The notes: a model not told the origin generated them from the letters alone. A stretch of DNA of 49,510 nt from an uncultured Bacteroidota bacterium (GCA_947168315.1 CAMVLL010000007.1:1-49510); one strand, 5' to 3'; numbered from the stretch's first letter, positions 1-10,272 are shown. Numbers and translations are program-made.

Positions 1-1513
1 TAAAATAACAATCCAGAAGTTCGATCCTTACATCAACATCGACCCAGGGACGCTCAACCCGTATGAGCATGGCGAGTGCTATGTAACAGAGGACGGACAG
101 GAGACCGACCTTGACCTCGGGCACTACGAACGGTTTACCGGCATACGCACCACCAGTAACAACAGCATCACTACCGGACGAATCTACCTAAGCGTCATCG
201 AACGGGAACGAAAAGGGGATTATCTCGGGAAAACCATCCAAGTGGTGCCTCATATCACCGACGAGATAAAAAGAAGAATACTGCTGAATGCCACAAAAGA
301 ACATTTCGACTTTGTCATCACTGAAATTGGAGGCACCATCGGCGATATCGAGAGCCAGCCCTTTCTGGAGGCTATCCGACAACTGAGGTGGGAACTTGGC
401 AGTCAAAGGGCATTGAATGTTCACCTTACCTATGTACCCTACCTGGCAGCAGCCGGCGAACTGAAGACCAAGCCGACACAGACGAGTGTGAAACAACTGC
501 AAGGTTTCGGTATTCAACCCGAGGTGCTAGTACTGAGGACAGAACATACTCTCAGTGATGAGATTCGCGCAAAGGTAGCCCATTTCTGCAATGTCGACGT
601 GGAAGCTGTCATCCAAAGTCAGGATCTACCCAGCATCTATGAGGTGCCGGTAAATATGCAGAGGCAAGGACTGGATGCCATCTGCCTAAAGAAAATGGGA
701 ATGCACACTCATAAGGATCCCGACCTTGGGCCATGGCTTGATTTCCTTAAGCGACGCCAACAAGCCAAGGAAATCCTGCACATCGGCCTCGTAGGAAAAT
801 ACGATTTACAGGATGCGTACAAAAGTATCCTTGAGAGCCTGGCACATGCCGGAACCTACAATGACCGAAAGGTAAAGACAACCTTCATCAACAGCGAGGG
901 CATCACACCATCGAATGTCGAAGAGAAACTATCAGGAATGGCTGGTATCGTTATCTGCCCGGGATTTGGACAGCGAGGTATTGAGGGGAAGATCATCGCT
1001 GCCGAATATACCCGTACACACAACATACCGACTTTTGGAATATGCCTAGGAATGCAGATGATGGTCATCGAGTTCGCCCGCAACATGCTGGGATATGCCG
1101 ATGCCAACAGCACCGAGATGGATGCTCAAACAAGACATAATGTGATCGACTTGATGGAGGACCAGAAAAGCATTACACAGATGGGTGGAACCATGCGACT
1201 GGGGGCATACGGCTGTCAGATAAAGAACGGCAGTAAGACATGGGAAGCCTATGGCGAAAAGGATTTCATAGAGGAACGACACCGCCATCGCTATGAATTC
1301 AACAACAGTTATCTGGAAGAGTTTGAGAGAAAGGGTATGAAAGCTGTCGGCATCAACCCTGATGCAAACTTGGTGGAGATTGTCGAGATTCCTACACTCA
1401 GATGGTACATTGGAACACAGTTCCATCCGGAATACAGCTCCACGGTACTCAAGCCTCATCCCTTATTCATAAGTTTCATTAAAGCTTGTATCGATGGAAA
1501 CACTGAAGCATGA
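1..1513 (+). CDS. pyrG: CTP synthase (5'-truncated by window edge)
   Basis: This enzyme makes CTP from UTP with ATP and glutamine, in the cytoplasm. The reading frame is open from base 2, so about 40 N-terminal residues, including the P-loop, lie outside the window. Visible are the synthetase-domain segment rich in GEC-Y-TEDG and GHYERFT motifs (bases about 80-150), the EIGGTIGDIES segment (about 325-355), and the C-terminal class-I glutamine amidotransferase domain with the nucleophile elbow GICLGMQ (Cys codon 1043-1045) and the FHPEY His/Glu pair near base 1425. The length fits the family, which is about 540 residues. The 3' end overlaps the next gene by 20 bp, so the two are probably co-translated. 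Identity is certain; only the start is missing. Confidence 0.97.
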   Translation, partial: KITIQKFDPYINIDPGTLNPYEHGECYVTEDGQETDLDLGHYERFTGIRTTSNNSITTGRIYLSVIERERKGDYLGKTIQVVPHITDEIKRRILLNATKEHFDFVITEIGGTIGDIESQPFLEAIRQLRWELGSQRALNVHLTYVPYLAAAGELKTKPTQTSVKQLQGFGIQPEVLVLRTEHTLSDEIRAKVAHFCNVDVEAVIQSQDLPSIYEVPVNMQRQGLDAICLKKMGMHTHKDPDLGPWLDFLKRRQQAKEILHIGLVGKYDLQDAYKSILESLAHAGTYNDRKVKTTFINSEGITPSNVEEKLSGMAGIVICPGFGQRGIEGKIIAAEYTRTHNIPTFGICLGMQMMVIEFARNMLGYADANSTEMDAQTRHNVIDLMEDQKSITQMGGTMRLGAYGCQIKNGSKTWEAYGEKDFIEERHRHRYEFNNSYLEEFERKGMKAVGINPDANLVEIVEIPTLRWYIGTQFHPEYSSTVLKPHPLFISFIKACIDGNTEA

Positions 1514-3227
1514 ATGTGGAGTGGCGATGATTCGCCTGCTGAAGCCCATGGAATACTACCTTCAGAAGTATGGGACTTGGCGTTACGGATTGAACAAGCT
1601 CTATCTCCTTATGGAGAAACAACATAACCGTGGACAAGAGGGGGCCGGCATCGCCTGCGTCAACATGGATGCGCCTGTCGGAACGGAATATATGTACCGT
1701 GAACGCGCTGAGGGAGCGAATGCCATTACCGAAATCTTCAAGAAAGTGGACCAGTCGTTTTGCGGACAACTCTATATGGGGCATCTACGGTATTCTACTA
1801 CCGGTAAAAGCGGATTGACATATATCCATCCTTTCCTTCGTCGAAACAACTGGCGTGCGAAGAACCTCTGCCTATGTGGCAATTTCAATATGACTAACAT
1901 TGACGAGGTATTCAATTTGCTTACACTTCAAGGACAGTCACCGCGTATTTTTGGTGACTCATACATCACGCTGGAACTGATGGGGCATCGCCTCGACCGC
2001 GAAGTGGAGCGGCTGTTCGACGAGGCGAAGAGCAAAGGACTCACCCATCAAGACATCACCAAATACATAGAAGATGAGATATCCATGGCAAATGTGCTAC
2101 GCACGACCATGCCCCACTTCGACGGTGGCTATGTGATGTGTGGATTGACAGGCTCTGGAGAGATGTTTGCCGTAAGGGATCCTTGGGGAATACGGCCTGC
2201 CTACTATTACCAAGACGAGGAAGTGGTGGTGGTAGCCAGCGAGCGGCCGGTCATACAAACGACATTTGATCTCTCCTCAGACGATATCCTGGAATTAAAA
2301 CCAGGACAGGCACTCATCGTCAGGAAACAAGGGACTGTCTTATTGGAACAGATTCTCGAACAACAGAAATATAGCGCCTGTAGCTTTGAGCGCATCTATT
2401 TTAGCCGCGGCTCCGACTATGACATCTACCAAGAACGGAAACGATTGGGCGAGCAACTGACACCGGCAATCCTTAAAGCTATTGACGGTGATATGCCACA
2501 TACCGTATTCTCATATATTCCAAATACGGCAGAAGTCGCATTCTATGGACTCACTGATGGATTCCGCCGTCTGAGCCATGACGTCCGTATCGAGAAAGTG
2601 GTATGGAAGGATATCAAACTCCGCACATTCATCACGGAGGGCACGGAGCGGAACGATCTTGCCGCCCACGTTTATGATATCAGCTATGGCAGCCTTACAC
2701 CCTATGAAGACAATCTTGTCATCATCGACGACAGCATTGTCAGAGGAACAACCCTACGTGAGAGCATCCTAAAAATGCTCGACCGGTTGCATCCGAGGAA
2801 AATCGTGATGGTGTCGAGCTCTCCTCAGATACGATACCCCGATTACTATGGCATTGACATGCCGCGTCTTGAGGAACTTTGTGCCTTTCGGGCAGCGATA
2901 CTTCTACTGCAAGAACGAGGCATGCAGCCACTAATAAAAGATATTTATCATCGCTGCCTGACAGAACCGACAACAGAGAATCATGTCCGCTCTGTCTATG
3001 CACCTTTCACTGTGGATGAAATCAATCAGAAAATCGTTGAGATGCTCCGGCCAGAAGGTATGCAGACACCTGTCGAACTGGTTTTCCAAAGTATCGACGG
3101 ACTGCATAAAGCATGCCCTCATCACCCAGGCGACTGGTATTTCACAGGGCATTACCCCACTTCTGGAGGCACCCGCCTAGTAAATCAAGCTTTTGTAAAA
3201 TATGTAGATACGTTTTTAACGATATAA
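1494..3227 (+). CDS. purF: PurF-like amidophosphoribosyltransferase, Bacteroidetes-type paralogue
   Basis: Class-II glutamine amidotransferase fused to a phosphoribosyltransferase domain. The family moves glutamine ammonia to PRPP, giving phosphoribosylamine for purine synthesis. The N-terminus METLKHE precedes Cys8-Gly-Val-Ala, so a 7-residue propeptide would have to be cleaved to expose the nucleophile, as in B. subtilis PurF. LCGNFN marks the glutaminase oxyanion region. The PRPP loop VIIDDSIVRGTT is at residues 409-420. At 577 residues it is longer than ordinary PurF (about 470-500) and, from memory, about 50 shorter than the roughly 627-residue Bacteroides homologues, with gaps in two loops. 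It overlaps pyrG by 20 bp and ends 3 bp before carA. A second, ordinary purF may exist elsewhere, so the exact role of this copy is uncertain. Confidence 0.88.
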   Translation: METLKHECGVAMIRLLKPMEYYLQKYGTWRYGLNKLYLLMEKQHNRGQEGAGIACVNMDAPVGTEYMYRERAEGANAITEIFKKVDQSFCGQLYMGHLRYSTTGKSGLTYIHPFLRRNNWRAKNLCLCGNFNMTNIDEVFNLLTLQGQSPRIFGDSYITLELMGHRLDREVERLFDEAKSKGLTHQDITKYIEDEISMANVLRTTMPHFDGGYVMCGLTGSGEMFAVRDPWGIRPAYYYQDEEVVVVASERPVIQTTFDLSSDDILELKPGQALIVRKQGTVLLEQILEQQKYSACSFERIYFSRGSDYDIYQERKRLGEQLTPAILKAIDGDMPHTVFSYIPNTAEVAFYGLTDGFRRLSHDVRIEKVVWKDIKLRTFITEGTERNDLAAHVYDISYGSLTPYEDNLVIIDDSIVRGTTLRESILKMLDRLHPRKIVMVSSSPQIRYPDYYGIDMPRLEELCAFRAAILLLQERGMQPLIKDIYHRCLTEPTTENHVRSVYAPFTVDEINQKIVEMLRPEGMQTPVELVFQSIDGLHKACPHHPGDWYFTGHYPTSGGTRLVNQAFVKYVDTFLTI

Positions 3228-3230
3228 TCC

Positions 3231-4325
3231 ATGAGGCAAGCAACATTATTATTAGATGATGGAAGTCAATTCACCGGTTGGTCGTTCGGCTATGAACAGT
3301 CTGTAACAGGAGAAGTTGTCTTTAATACAGCCATGACCGGTTATCCCGAAAGCTTAACCGATCCCAGCTATGCCGGACAGATATTAGTCATGACCTATCC
3401 CCTGATCGGGAATTACGGCGTTCCACCAACCGACATAGACGATAAGGGAATCCCCTACTTCCTCGAAAGCAAGGGTATTCATGTTTCCGCCTTCATCGTT
3501 GCCGACTATAGTCCGGAATATTCACACTGGAACGCGAAGGAATCCCTCGCAGCTTGGCTAAAACGCGAGCATATACCTGCTTTGACAGGCATCGACACCC
3601 GAAGATTAACCCTTTTATTACGGGAACATGGAGTAATGATGGGAAAGATCTTGATAGATGGTATAGAAGATAGCAATTCAAAGTTGGATTATGGTGATAT
3701 CAATTGGGTGGGAAAAGTCAGTTGCAAAGAGATTATCACTTATCAACCATCAGTCACGACGAAACGAGTGGTACTGGTCGATTGCGGGGTAAAGGCAAAC
3801 ATCATCCGCTGTCTGCTTCGACGGAACATTGAAGTGATTCGTGTGCCATGGGACTACAACTTCAATGAGCTGGAGTTTGATGGCTTGTTCCTTGCTAACG
3901 GCCCGGGAGATCCCGAGCATTGCGGAAAGACTATCTCTCACATCCAACAATTTATGCGAGCTGATAAAATAAAACCATGCATGGGTATCTGCCTGGGAAA
4001 CCAACTTTTGGCAAGAGCAGCTGGGGCCAAGACATATAAACTGAAATACGGTCACCGTAGTCATAACCAACCGGTACGTCAAGTTGGGACAAACCGCTGT
4101 TTCATCACCTCGCAGAACCATGGCTATGCCGTTGACGCTGATACACTTCCCGACGATTGGATGCCGCTGTTTATCAACATGAACGACGGCTCAAACGAAG
4201 GCATCCGGCATAAGAATCATCCATGGGTATCGGCACAATTCCATCCCGAAGCCTGCTCCGGTCCCATCGACACGGAATTCTTATTCGACAACTATGTTGA
4301 AATGCTTAAAGCTTGTACAAAATGA
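3231..4325 (+). CDS. carA: Carbamoyl-phosphate synthase small (glutaminase) subunit
   Basis: This subunit hydrolyses glutamine and channels ammonia to CarB for carbamoyl phosphate, used in pyrimidine and arginine synthesis. The N-terminal CarA-specific domain starts with LLLDDGSQF and contains the [17 protein letters not shown] signature. The C-terminal class-I amidotransferase domain has the nucleophile elbow GICLGNQ (Cys254) and the catalytic pair His338/Glu340 in FHPEA. The 364-residue length is normal. All catalytic residues are present, so the glutaminase should be active. The stop codon overlaps the carB start in an ATGA arrangement, implying translational coupling. Confidence 0.97.
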   Translation: MRQATLLLDDGSQFTGWSFGYEQSVTGEVVFNTAMTGYPESLTDPSYAGQILVMTYPLIGNYGVPPTDIDDKGIPYFLESKGIHVSAFIVADYSPEYSHWNAKESLAAWLKREHIPALTGIDTRRLTLLLREHGVMMGKILIDGIEDSNSKLDYGDINWVGKVSCKEIITYQPSVTTKRVVLVDCGVKANIIRCLLRRNIEVIRVPWDYNFNELEFDGLFLANGPGDPEHCGKTISHIQQFMRADKIKPCMGICLGNQLLARAAGAKTYKLKYGHRSHNQPVRQVGTNRCFITSQNHGYAVDADTLPDDWMPLFINMNDGSNEGIRHKNHPWVSAQFHPEACSGPIDTEFLFDNYVEMLKACTK

Positions 4326-6022
4326 ACACAAAACATCATATACAAAAGGTATTGCTCTTAGGTAGCGGCGCCTTGAAAATAGGGCAAGCGGGTGAGTTTG
4401 ACTATAGCGGGTCGCAGGCGTTGAAAGCGTTGAAGGAAGAAGGTATCGAGACCATCCTCGTCAACCCAAATATCGCTACGGTACAGACATCAGAAGGAAT
4501 AGCCGACAAGGTATACTTCCAACCGGTAACACCCACATTTGTTGAAAGCATCATCAGAAAAGAACGTCCCGACGGCATACTCCTATCATTCGGTGGGCAG
4601 ACAGCTCTAAACTGTGGAGTGTCACTATACCAGAATGGCGTTTTGGAAAAATATGGCGTACATGTCCTTGGGACACCCGTTCAAGCTATCATCGATACCG
4701 AAGATAGAGAACAGTTCGTCAAACGTCTGGATGAGATTGACGTGAAAACGATAAAAAGCAAAGCATGTAAGGATATTGAGGAAGTACGAGATGCGGCAAA
4801 CGAGTTGGGATTCCCTGTAATCTTACGTGCAGCCTATGCCCTGGGAGGACTCGGCTCCGGGTTTTGCGACAATGAGGAGGAATTGCTTCAACAAGCTGAG
4901 GAAGCTTTCTCCTTCTCTCCGCAAGTATTAGTGGAGAAAAGTCTAAAAGGATGGAAGGAAATCGAGTACGAGGTAGTACGGGATGCCTATGATAACTGCA
5001 TCACTGTCTGTAACATGGAGAATTTCGACCCGTTGGGCATCCATACCGGTGAGTCCATCGTGGTCGCCCCTTCTCAGACGCTAACCAACCATGAATATCA
5101 TAAACTACGTTCAATAGCCATCCGTATCATTCGACATATAGGTATTATAGGCGAATGTAACGTACAGTACGCATTGGACCCCTACTCCGATGACTATCGG
5201 GTAATTGAGGTGAATGCTCGACTTTCACGTTCGTCAGCCCTCGCTTCGAAAGCTACAGGTTATCCTTTGGCTTTTGTCGCTGCCAAATTAAGCTTAGGTT
5301 ATGGGCTCTTCGAGCTGAAGAACTCAGTCACCAAGACCACCTCTGCCTTTTTTGAGCCAGCCCTCGACTATGTCGTGTGCAAGATTCCACGATGGGATTT
5401 GTCGAAATTCCATGGAGTAAGCCATCAGTTGGGCTCTTCCATGAAAAGTGTTGGCGAAGTCATGGCCATCGGACGAACATTTGAGGAAGCTTTACAAAAA
5501 GGTCTGAGAATGATAGGACAAGGCATGCACGGATTTGTGGAGAATAAGGAGTTTCAGATAGAACATCTCTTGGATAAACTGTCCCATGCCACAGACGAAC
5601 GGATATTTATCATTTCAGAAGCCATGCAATGGGGATATACAGTCGAGCAAATCCACCAATTCACCAAGATCGACCGATGGTTCCTCCAAAAGTTGAAACA
5701 TATCATCGACATCGACCTCCAACTTAAGGGAAACGCACCATTGGCTATGCTGACAAATGAGATGGAGCATTCGGAATTTATGGAAATACTCGAATCATCA
5801 GAAATACTGGAACTTTTATACAAGGCAAAAGTGTATGGATTCTCCGACTTCCAAATAGCCCGTGCCTTGGGGTTGGAAACACAAATGAAAATGGAGGATG
5901 CCTTATTGCTAGTACGGAAATGGAGAAAGGAACTGAACATCATGCCTGCTGTTAACCAGATAGACACATTGGCAGCTGAGTACCCTGCCCAAACGAATTA
6001 TCTTTATCTTACATATTTATAA
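4322..6022 (+). CDS. carB: Carbamoyl-phosphate synthase large subunit, N-terminal half only
   Basis: CarB normally has about 1070 residues in two homologous ATP-grasp halves: the first makes carboxyphosphate, the second phosphorylates carbamate. This gene encodes only 566 residues: the preATP-grasp/ATP-grasp carboxyphosphate domain ([20 protein letters not shown] at the start, [20 protein letters not shown] near residue 300) and the helical oligomerisation region. It ends just after [19 protein letters not shown], the hinge that in E. coli CarB leads into the second synthetase half. The second half and the MGS allosteric domain are absent, and asnB begins 10 bp later, so no remnant can be hidden here. 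The ATG at 4322 (ATGA overlap with carA) is preferred over an upstream TTG at 4313. Either the other half is encoded elsewhere, or this form works as a homodimer. Confidence 0.92.
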   Translation: MNTKHHIQKVLLLGSGALKIGQAGEFDYSGSQALKALKEEGIETILVNPNIATVQTSEGIADKVYFQPVTPTFVESIIRKERPDGILLSFGGQTALNCGVSLYQNGVLEKYGVHVLGTPVQAIIDTEDREQFVKRLDEIDVKTIKSKACKDIEEVRDAANELGFPVILRAAYALGGLGSGFCDNEEELLQQAEEAFSFSPQVLVEKSLKGWKEIEYEVVRDAYDNCITVCNMENFDPLGIHTGESIVVAPSQTLTNHEYHKLRSIAIRIIRHIGIIGECNVQYALDPYSDDYRVIEVNARLSRSSALASKATGYPLAFVAAKLSLGYGLFELKNSVTKTTSAFFEPALDYVVCKIPRWDLSKFHGVSHQLGSSMKSVGEVMAIGRTFEEALQKGLRMIGQGMHGFVENKEFQIEHLLDKLSHATDERIFIISEAMQWGYTVEQIHQFTKIDRWFLQKLKHIIDIDLQLKGNAPLAMLTNEMEHSEFMEILESSEILELLYKAKVYGFSDFQIARALGLETQMKMEDALLLVRKWRKELNIMPAVNQIDTLAAEYPAQTNYLYLTYL

Positions 6023-6032
6023 AAAGGAAATT

Positions 6033-7697
6033 ATGTGTGGAATAGTAGCTATATTAAATGTCAAGAAGCAGACACACGAATTACGTGAGAAAGCTTTGCG
6101 AATGAGTCAAAAAATACGACACCGTGGCCCCGATTGGAGCGGCATCTACTGTGGAGGAAGTGCCATCCTGGCTCATGAACGGTTAAGTATTGTCGATCCA
6201 GAATCAGGAGGACAGCCTTTGTTCTCACCCGACCATAGACAAGTACTTACCGTAAACGGGGAAATCTACAACCATCAAATGATTCGTCAACAGTATGCAG
6301 GTAAGTACAACTTCCAAACAGGTAGTGACTGCGAGGTAATACTAGCACTCTACCGCGATAAGGGAATCGACTTCCTGGAAGATCTGAGCGGTATTTTTGC
6401 TTTTGTATTATACGATGAGGAACGAGATGATTTCCTTATTGCACGCGACCCTATCGGCGTCATCCCACTATATATCGGTACGGATTGTGACGGCACGCTT
6501 TATGTGGCTTCCGAGCTCAAAGCATTGGAGGGGCAGTGCGAACAGTATGAGCCATTTCTCCCTGGACACTACTATTGGAGCAAGCAGCCTGGAATGAAAC
6601 GTTACTATCAGCGTGACTGGATGAACTACGATGCTGTGAAAGATAATAATACCAATGTACAAGCTCTTCACGATGCCTTAGATGCAGCAGTCCGTCGTCA
6701 ACTAATGTCGGATGTTCCTTACGGTGTGTTGCTCAGCGGTGGACTTGACTCATCTGTCATTTCAGCAATAGCCGAGAAATATGCTGCCATGCGTATCGAA
6801 GATGATTCACAGACTAAGGCATATTGGCCACGGCTGCATAGCTTCGCCGTCGGATTGAAGGGAGCACCCGATTTGATAAAAGCAAAAATGGTAGCAGACC
6901 ATATCGGAACGGTACATCATGAGATAAATTATACAATACAAGAAGGACTGGATGCTATCCGCGATGTTATCTATTTCATTGAAACTTATGATGTTACGAC
7001 CGTTCGGGCATCTACTCCGATGTATTTGCTTGCCCGTTTTATCAAGTCAATGGGAATAAAGATGGTACTCTCAGGAGAAGGTGCTGACGAAATATTTGGC
7101 GGCTATCTTTATTTTCATAAGGCTCCTGACGCCAAAGCTTTTCACGAAGAGACCGTCCGCAAGCTTTCGAAACTCTACTTATACGATTGTCTGAGAGCGA
7201 ACAAAAGCCTGACGGCCTGGGGTGTTGAGGGCCGAGTACCTTTTCTCGACAAAGAATTCCTGGATGTAGCCATGCGCATCAATCCTAAGGATAAGATGTG
7301 TCCAGGAACAACTATCGAAAAACGTGTTGTCCGCGAAGCCTTTGCCGATATGTTACCTCCAGAAATAGCATGGCGACAGAAAGAACAGTTTAGTGACGGT
7401 GTGGGATACAGTTGGATTGATACCCTCAAGGCTATTACCTCGGCAGCAGTGTCGGATGAGCAGATGGCTCAAGCGGCAGAGCGTTTTCCTATAAACCCAC
7501 CAAAGAACAAAGAAGAATACTACTATCGTTCCATTTTTGCCGAACACTTCCCCAGCGATAGTGCTGCCCGAAGTGTACCGAGTGAAGCCAGTGTGGCTTG
7601 CTCTACTGCCATTGCCTTGGAATGGGATGCAGCCTTCAAAGGCATGAACGAACCAAGTGGACGTGCCATAAAGGGCGTGCACGAACAAGCATATTAA
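6033..7697 (+). CDS. asnB: Asparagine synthase (glutamine-hydrolysing)
   Basis: Makes asparagine from aspartate, ATP and glutamine in the cytoplasm. The protein starts MCGIVA, so removal of Met exposes Cys2 as the class-II glutaminase nucleophile. RHRGPDWSG and the NGEIYNH segment are typical of the glutaminase domain. The synthetase domain carries the PP-loop SGGLDSS at residues 235-241, SGEGADEIFGGY, and GVEGRVPFLDKEFLD. Length (554) matches E. coli AsnB. A purine-rich ribosome-binding region (AAAAAGGAAA) precedes the ATG, 10 bp after carB. It is the last gene of the operon; a hairpin follows. Confidence 0.96.
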   Translation: MCGIVAILNVKKQTHELREKALRMSQKIRHRGPDWSGIYCGGSAILAHERLSIVDPESGGQPLFSPDHRQVLTVNGEIYNHQMIRQQYAGKYNFQTGSDCEVILALYRDKGIDFLEDLSGIFAFVLYDEERDDFLIARDPIGVIPLYIGTDCDGTLYVASELKALEGQCEQYEPFLPGHYYWSKQPGMKRYYQRDWMNYDAVKDNNTNVQALHDALDAAVRRQLMSDVPYGVLLSGGLDSSVISAIAEKYAAMRIEDDSQTKAYWPRLHSFAVGLKGAPDLIKAKMVADHIGTVHHEINYTIQEGLDAIRDVIYFIETYDVTTVRASTPMYLLARFIKSMGIKMVLSGEGADEIFGGYLYFHKAPDAKAFHEETVRKLSKLYLYDCLRANKSLTAWGVEGRVPFLDKEFLDVAMRINPKDKMCPGTTIEKRVVREAFADMLPPEIAWRQKEQFSDGVGYSWIDTLKAITSAAVSDEQMAQAAERFPINPPKNKEEYYYRSIFAEHFPSDSAARSVPSEASVACSTAIALEWDAAFKGMNEPSGRAIKGVHEQAY

Positions 7698-7714
7698 ATA
7701 TTAAGAGAGAGAAA

Positions 7715-7749
7715 AAGAGGTCAGGAATTTACATAACTCCTGACCTCTT
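7715..7749. terminator. Bidirectional terminator between asnB and the S9 peptidase gene
   Basis: A perfect 12-bp stem (AAGAGGTCAGGA at 7715-7726 paired with 7738-7749) around an 11-base loop lies between two convergent genes. Runs of A on the left and T on the right flank of the stem suit termination in both directions. Confidence 0.8.
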
Positions 7750-7777
7750 GCTATATAGCTTTCCCTATACTGGGAAT

Positions 7778-10237
7778 TTATAACTGCTTCGTTGGATAGA
7801 GTTGCTCCCACCAAGAAGCATCATCCTGCAGATACTTCTGGAACCATGCGAAGATGGTGTTCTGCCAACGGATACGCTTATCATACTCCAAGATATGGTG
7901 GTTCTGGTCGTCTACCACTACGAAGGCTGTCGGACGCCCTAAGAGCTTCAACGCCGTAAACATCTGGATACTCTCTCCTACCGGCACGTTCGTATCTACA
8001 CTTCCGTGGAGGAACAACAATGGGGTATGGATCTTATCTGCGTTGAACAACGGGCTGCGATCGACAAAAAGGTCTTTCCTTGTCCATGGATAGCTATTTG
8101 CCATAGACACCTCACTATAGGAATATCCCCAGTAGCCCTCACCCCAATAACTGGTGTGGTCACTGATACCTGCGTGCGAGATAGCTGCCGCAAAGATATC
8201 TGTCTTTGTCTGCAAGTACTGTGTCATGAAACCACCATAGGAGGCACCGATACAGCCTATTTTCTTGTCGTTCACAAAGCTATGTTGACGGCAGAACTCC
8301 TTCGTTCCTTCGATGATATCCTGAGCGACGCCCTCACCGGCAGTGTTGACGTGACGAGCCGAGAATTCCTGTCCGAAACCGGTAGCACCGCTCGGATTGA
8401 TGATATAAACCACGTAACCCATAGCGGCATAGAGGTGGTGCGGATAGCGACTCTCAAAGTTGCGTGACGTAGGACTGCATCCGCCATAATAATTCACGAT
8501 TAACGGATATTTCTTGCTCTTGTCGAAGTAAGGAGGCAAGTAGAAACGGCCACAGATGGTATCACCACGGGAATTGACGAAATCCCATGCCTCACATGTA
8601 CCCAGCTTCACTCCGTCAAGTAACACCTTGCTATAGTCCTCCAACAAGGTCGTCTTCATCTTCTTCATGTCGACAGCATAGAGGCGGTCGGAGTTCATGG
8701 CACCCTGACCACTATATACCATCACCGGAGCATTCTCTGCCAGACTAAACGACTTCACCAATTCCTCTTTCGCATCCATCTGCGTGAATTTCCAATCCTT
8801 CGGATTCAAGCGGAAGAGGCTGATACAGTCACGATTCTCTGCCGTGAAATAAATCTGGTTATCAAACTTGTTCCATACCACTCTGTTCACATTTGGATTA
8901 AAGTACTTCGTCAGAGGTGTCACCTTCTTATCAGAGATATTCAGTAAATACAGCTGCACATCGCTCATACTCGGTGTCTGGTCGGGGCGAACGTTCTTAC
9001 CGATACCGCCGAAACTTTCAGGCGTACCTGTGATAAGCACCTGCGTACCATCGGGTGAGAACTGGCCACTATGAATAAAACCATCCTTTTCGACCAGCAG
9101 TTCGGTTTCCAAAGTGTTCACGTTCATCCGGTAGATGGAAGTCAGAGAGGTCGGACGGGCTGTCAGACGGCTCTCAGAAGTCTGTAGTAAGACATATTGC
9201 CCATCCTTGGAGATGTCGGAAACGTATGCATTGTGATATCCGAACGTCAAAGGCTGAAGCACACCTGTCTTCAGGTCGTATTTTGCAGGATAAGACCTGT
9301 CGCGCCATCCTGGCTGACGATCTTCCGGTTGAACAATCTCATACACATCTTTCCGCTCTTTCGGGCCTTCCTGCGACATTGTCACAATGAGATAATCCTC
9401 AGTCGGAGCAATCTCCACCCCACCCGTCGGCACATTCTGGCAAAGCACATCCTCACTGCCAGTAAGCGGATCGACAGTCACCAACTGTCTTCCCTCCGCA
9501 GCTTTCCGAATGAAATAATACCTGTTTGAGAGAGGCATCCACTGAATCCGATCACTTCTCTCGGTCAGCACCTTTCCCGTAGCCAGTTCGGTAACCCGCT
9601 GTGAGAAGCGGCTCTCGCCCCCCGGAAGTACGGTGGTATAACTTGCGATAAGGTATTTCCCGTCAGGAGAGAGAGAAGCATTGTTCAGACGACGGCCATC
9701 GGTAATATCCTGCAGCGTGATAAGACGTCCGCTATCACCCTCCACAGCCGTTATAGCCGACTCCTCTTTGGTAGATACCTTCACGTTCAACTTGGCTTGT
9801 GAGCCATCCGACAGGTATTTCACCGCAAAACGGTGTGTTCCCGGCTCCAACTTCATCTCACCTGCCTGTGCCTTCTTTCCATCCATGAAGAGTACATAGT
9901 CCTTCAGCCCGTCCAGAGTAACCGAAGCCTCTGTGAAACGAGTGTTCTGAAGGGTGAAGCCCAAAACATACAAGGCATTCTCCCGGCTCGGCAGCGTGAA
10001 GCCATCGGCATCAGCATTCAACATTGTTCCTCCAGTAAATACCTCTGTCACATCGATTGGCGTATCCAAAAAACTCTTGGTGGAGAATTCTTTCTGCTGT
10101 ACATCCACCTTATCTACCATAAACGGTTTCTGCATGACATACGGTCCACTAACCTTTGCCGATGCAATTCGAACATCCTCTGCCTGGGCAGTCAAAAAAC
10201 AGCCTAAGGCAAAAGTCATTATAAGAAACTTTTTCAT
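7778..10237 (-). CDS. Secreted S9 family peptidase (prolyl oligopeptidase/DPP-like)
   Basis: Serine peptidase of the S9 family, exported to the periplasm by an N-terminal signal peptide (MKKFLIMTFALGCFLTAQA). The middle contains repeated beta-propeller-type segments (for example SPDGKYLIAS, FSPDGTQVLITG). The C-terminal alpha/beta hydrolase domain has the nucleophile motif GASYGGF (Ser666), the acid in HGSVDTNVPV (Asp748) and the His in DQNHH (about 780). All three catalytic residues are intact and 819 residues is normal for Bacteroidetes members. Likely role: trimming oligopeptides in the periplasm. It stands alone; a candidate -7 box lies at 10265-10272 upstream. Confidence 0.9.
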   Translation of the reverse strand: MKKFLIMTFALGCFLTAQAEDVRIASAKVSGPYVMQKPFMVDKVDVQQKEFSTKSFLDTPIDVTEVFTGGTMLNADADGFTLPSRENALYVLGFTLQNTRFTEASVTLDGLKDYVLFMDGKKAQAGEMKLEPGTHRFAVKYLSDGSQAKLNVKVSTKEESAITAVEGDSGRLITLQDITDGRRLNNASLSPDGKYLIASYTTVLPGGESRFSQRVTELATGKVLTERSDRIQWMPLSNRYYFIRKAAEGRQLVTVDPLTGSEDVLCQNVPTGGVEIAPTEDYLIVTMSQEGPKERKDVYEIVQPEDRQPGWRDRSYPAKYDLKTGVLQPLTFGYHNAYVSDISKDGQYVLLQTSESRLTARPTSLTSIYRMNVNTLETELLVEKDGFIHSGQFSPDGTQVLITGTPESFGGIGKNVRPDQTPSMSDVQLYLLNISDKKVTPLTKYFNPNVNRVVWNKFDNQIYFTAENRDCISLFRLNPKDWKFTQMDAKEELVKSFSLAENAPVMVYSGQGAMNSDRLYAVDMKKMKTTLLEDYSKVLLDGVKLGTCEAWDFVNSRGDTICGRFYLPPYFDKSKKYPLIVNYYGGCSPTSRNFESRYPHHLYAAMGYVVYIINPSGATGFGQEFSARHVNTAGEGVAQDIIEGTKEFCRQHSFVNDKKIGCIGASYGGFMTQYLQTKTDIFAAAISHAGISDHTSYWGEGYWGYSYSEVSMANSYPWTRKDLFVDRSPLFNADKIHTPLLFLHGSVDTNVPVGESIQMFTALKLLGRPTAFVVVDDQNHHILEYDKRIRWQNTIFAWFQKYLQDDASWWEQLYPTKQL

Positions 10238-10264
10238 AATACAATAGTTAGTAATTTTCTTTTG

Positions 10265-10272
10265 CTAAGGTA
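10265..10272 (-). promoter_or_regulatory. Candidate -7 box for the S9 peptidase gene
   Basis: On the minus strand this reads TACCTTAG, one base from the Bacteroidetes -7 consensus TAnnTTTG, about 28 bp upstream of the start codon. No clear TTTG -33 box is seen at the expected spacing. Confidence 0.45.

Noticed and set aside
6000-6060. Frameshift that would join carB to a missing C-terminal half
   Set aside because: asnB begins 10 bp after the carB stop with an intact MCGIVA start, so no remnant of the second half can lie here.
8006-8467. 153-residue plus-strand frame
   Set aside because: Shadow of the S9 peptidase gene, which has intact catalytic motifs on the other strand.
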